Positions 58,552 to 58,808 of a stretch of 58,808 bases of DNA are shown in pieces; the first letter of the stretch is position 1; each line of letters opens with the position of its first letter. Where the stretch lies: contig CAVFJY010000007.1 of the NCBI GenBank assembly GCA_963623365.1, positions 1 through 58,808 of the forward strand, given 5' to 3'. The position numbers and the translations under genes are program-made. Below the pieces are notes generated by a model. It did no database searches. It had not been told where the DNA came from and was given only the letters and a program-made list of their open reading frames with translations. The DNA comes from UBA2834 sp963623365 (GTDB taxonomy: Bacteria > Patescibacteriota > Saccharimonadia > Saccharimonadales > Saccharimonadaceae).

Positions 58552-58808
58552 ATGAGCGAAGGAAAGAAAGGCGAGAACGGAGCGCGGGAGGAGGACCAGA
58601 GGAACGATCGAGCGGGGGTTTGGGATGGTATGGGGGAGGTGCCGTTTGCGGGAGGTGAGCCGTCAGTCGAAGAAATTGAGATAGGTCCTGACGATATTTT
58701 TGAGCCTGGAGGAAATGCACCGAGCAAAGACGATATCGCATATCAGAAGAAATTGGAAGAAATGTCGCAGCGCGGCAGAGATTATGATCCGATGCTGGCA
58801 GATAACTC
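58552..58808 (+). CDS. Acidic protein of unknown function, C-terminus beyond window
   Basis: At least 85 codons from the ATG at 58552 to the window end with no stop. The visible part is polar and Glu/Gly/Asp-rich (MSEGKKGENGAREEDQRN, then SVEEIEIGPDDIFEPGG), probably disordered, and shows no domain. It likely forms an operon with the preceding gene. Confidence 0.6.
   Translation, partial: MSEGKKGENGAREEDQRNDRAGVWDGMGEVPFAGGEPSVEEIEIGPDDIFEPGGNAPSKDDIAYQKKLEEMSQRGRDYDPMLADN

Noticed and set aside
1..58808. CRISPR array, rRNA operon, prophage or complete insertion sequence
   Set aside because: No regularly spaced repeats, rRNA-like stretches, phage structural genes or intact transposase were seen; the lysozyme-like domains belong to a secreted multidomain protein in the T4SS locus.

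Overview
The window looks like the replication-origin region of a small-genome Patescibacteria/CPR chromosome, most likely a Saccharibacterium (TM7). This placement is inferred from gene content: an rpmH-rnpA-yidC-jag / dnaA-dnaN-recF core, a stripped-down Gram-positive-type type IV secretion (T4SS) locus (PrgI, TraC-like protein, VirB4, VirB6-like protein) with many small two-helix pilins, and compact gene spacing. No taxonomic marker such as rRNA is present. Intact genes fit the standard bacterial code: TGA ends several of them.

Layout. (1) 1-15.2 kb is a cell-surface polysaccharide locus. It has GtrA-like and family 2/4 glycosyltransferases, UDP-galactopyranose mutase (glf), galE, an ABC-2 exporter pair, two tandem membrane acyltransferases, an O-antigen-ligase/polymerase-like protein and an LCP-family attachment protein. 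Glf plus GalE points to a galactofuranose-containing glycan that is exported and anchored to the wall. One glycosyltransferase is frameshifted at a poly-G tract. (2) 15.2-21.8 kb is the origin region. Clustered TTTTCCACA-type DnaA boxes flank dnaA, and the dnaA-dnaN gap holds a DnaA box followed by a DnaA-trio-like tract. (3) 21.8-36.9 kb is the secretion/pilus locus. The minus strand carries a four-domain secreted wall hydrolase, a 916-aa membrane protein, VirB4, a TraC-like protein, PrgI and a VirB6-like protein. The divergent plus strand carries six T4SS pilin-family genes, one of them a fused dimer. (4) 36.9-42.4 kb has Hsp20, a ComF-type phosphoribosyltransferase with an in-frame TGA, another pilin, tRNA-Ser(GCU), small proteins and groES-groEL behind a CIRCE operator. 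(5) 42.4-49.9 kb has a GtrII-like membrane glycosyltransferase, a MurE-like ligase lacking the usual N-terminal domain, an unknown protein, an amidinohydrolase paired with a degenerate Mur-ligase homologue, tRNA-Arg(GCG), a pilin-Ig-esterase fusion and tRNA-Ser(CGA). (6) 49.9-58.8 kb has a HIT protein, unknown proteins, a phosphoribosyltransferase-like protein, valS, two parS-like palindromes, a transposase remnant, a DegT-family aminotransferase, tsaD and two small proteins, the last cut by the window end.

How it fits together. The polysaccharide locus, the pilins, the secreted wall hydrolase and the pilin-esterase fusion form a cell-surface toolkit that would suit an epibiont attaching to and modifying another bacterium; that role is inference. 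The most novel items are the pilin-domain/Ig-like/esterase fusion (48257-49570), the expanded pilin set with a tandem dimer, the Mur-ligase pseudoenzyme next to an amidinohydrolase, and a window-wide promoter architecture. In that architecture a TATAAT-like box ends 6-8 nt before the start codon of at least 13 genes, predicting leaderless mRNAs.
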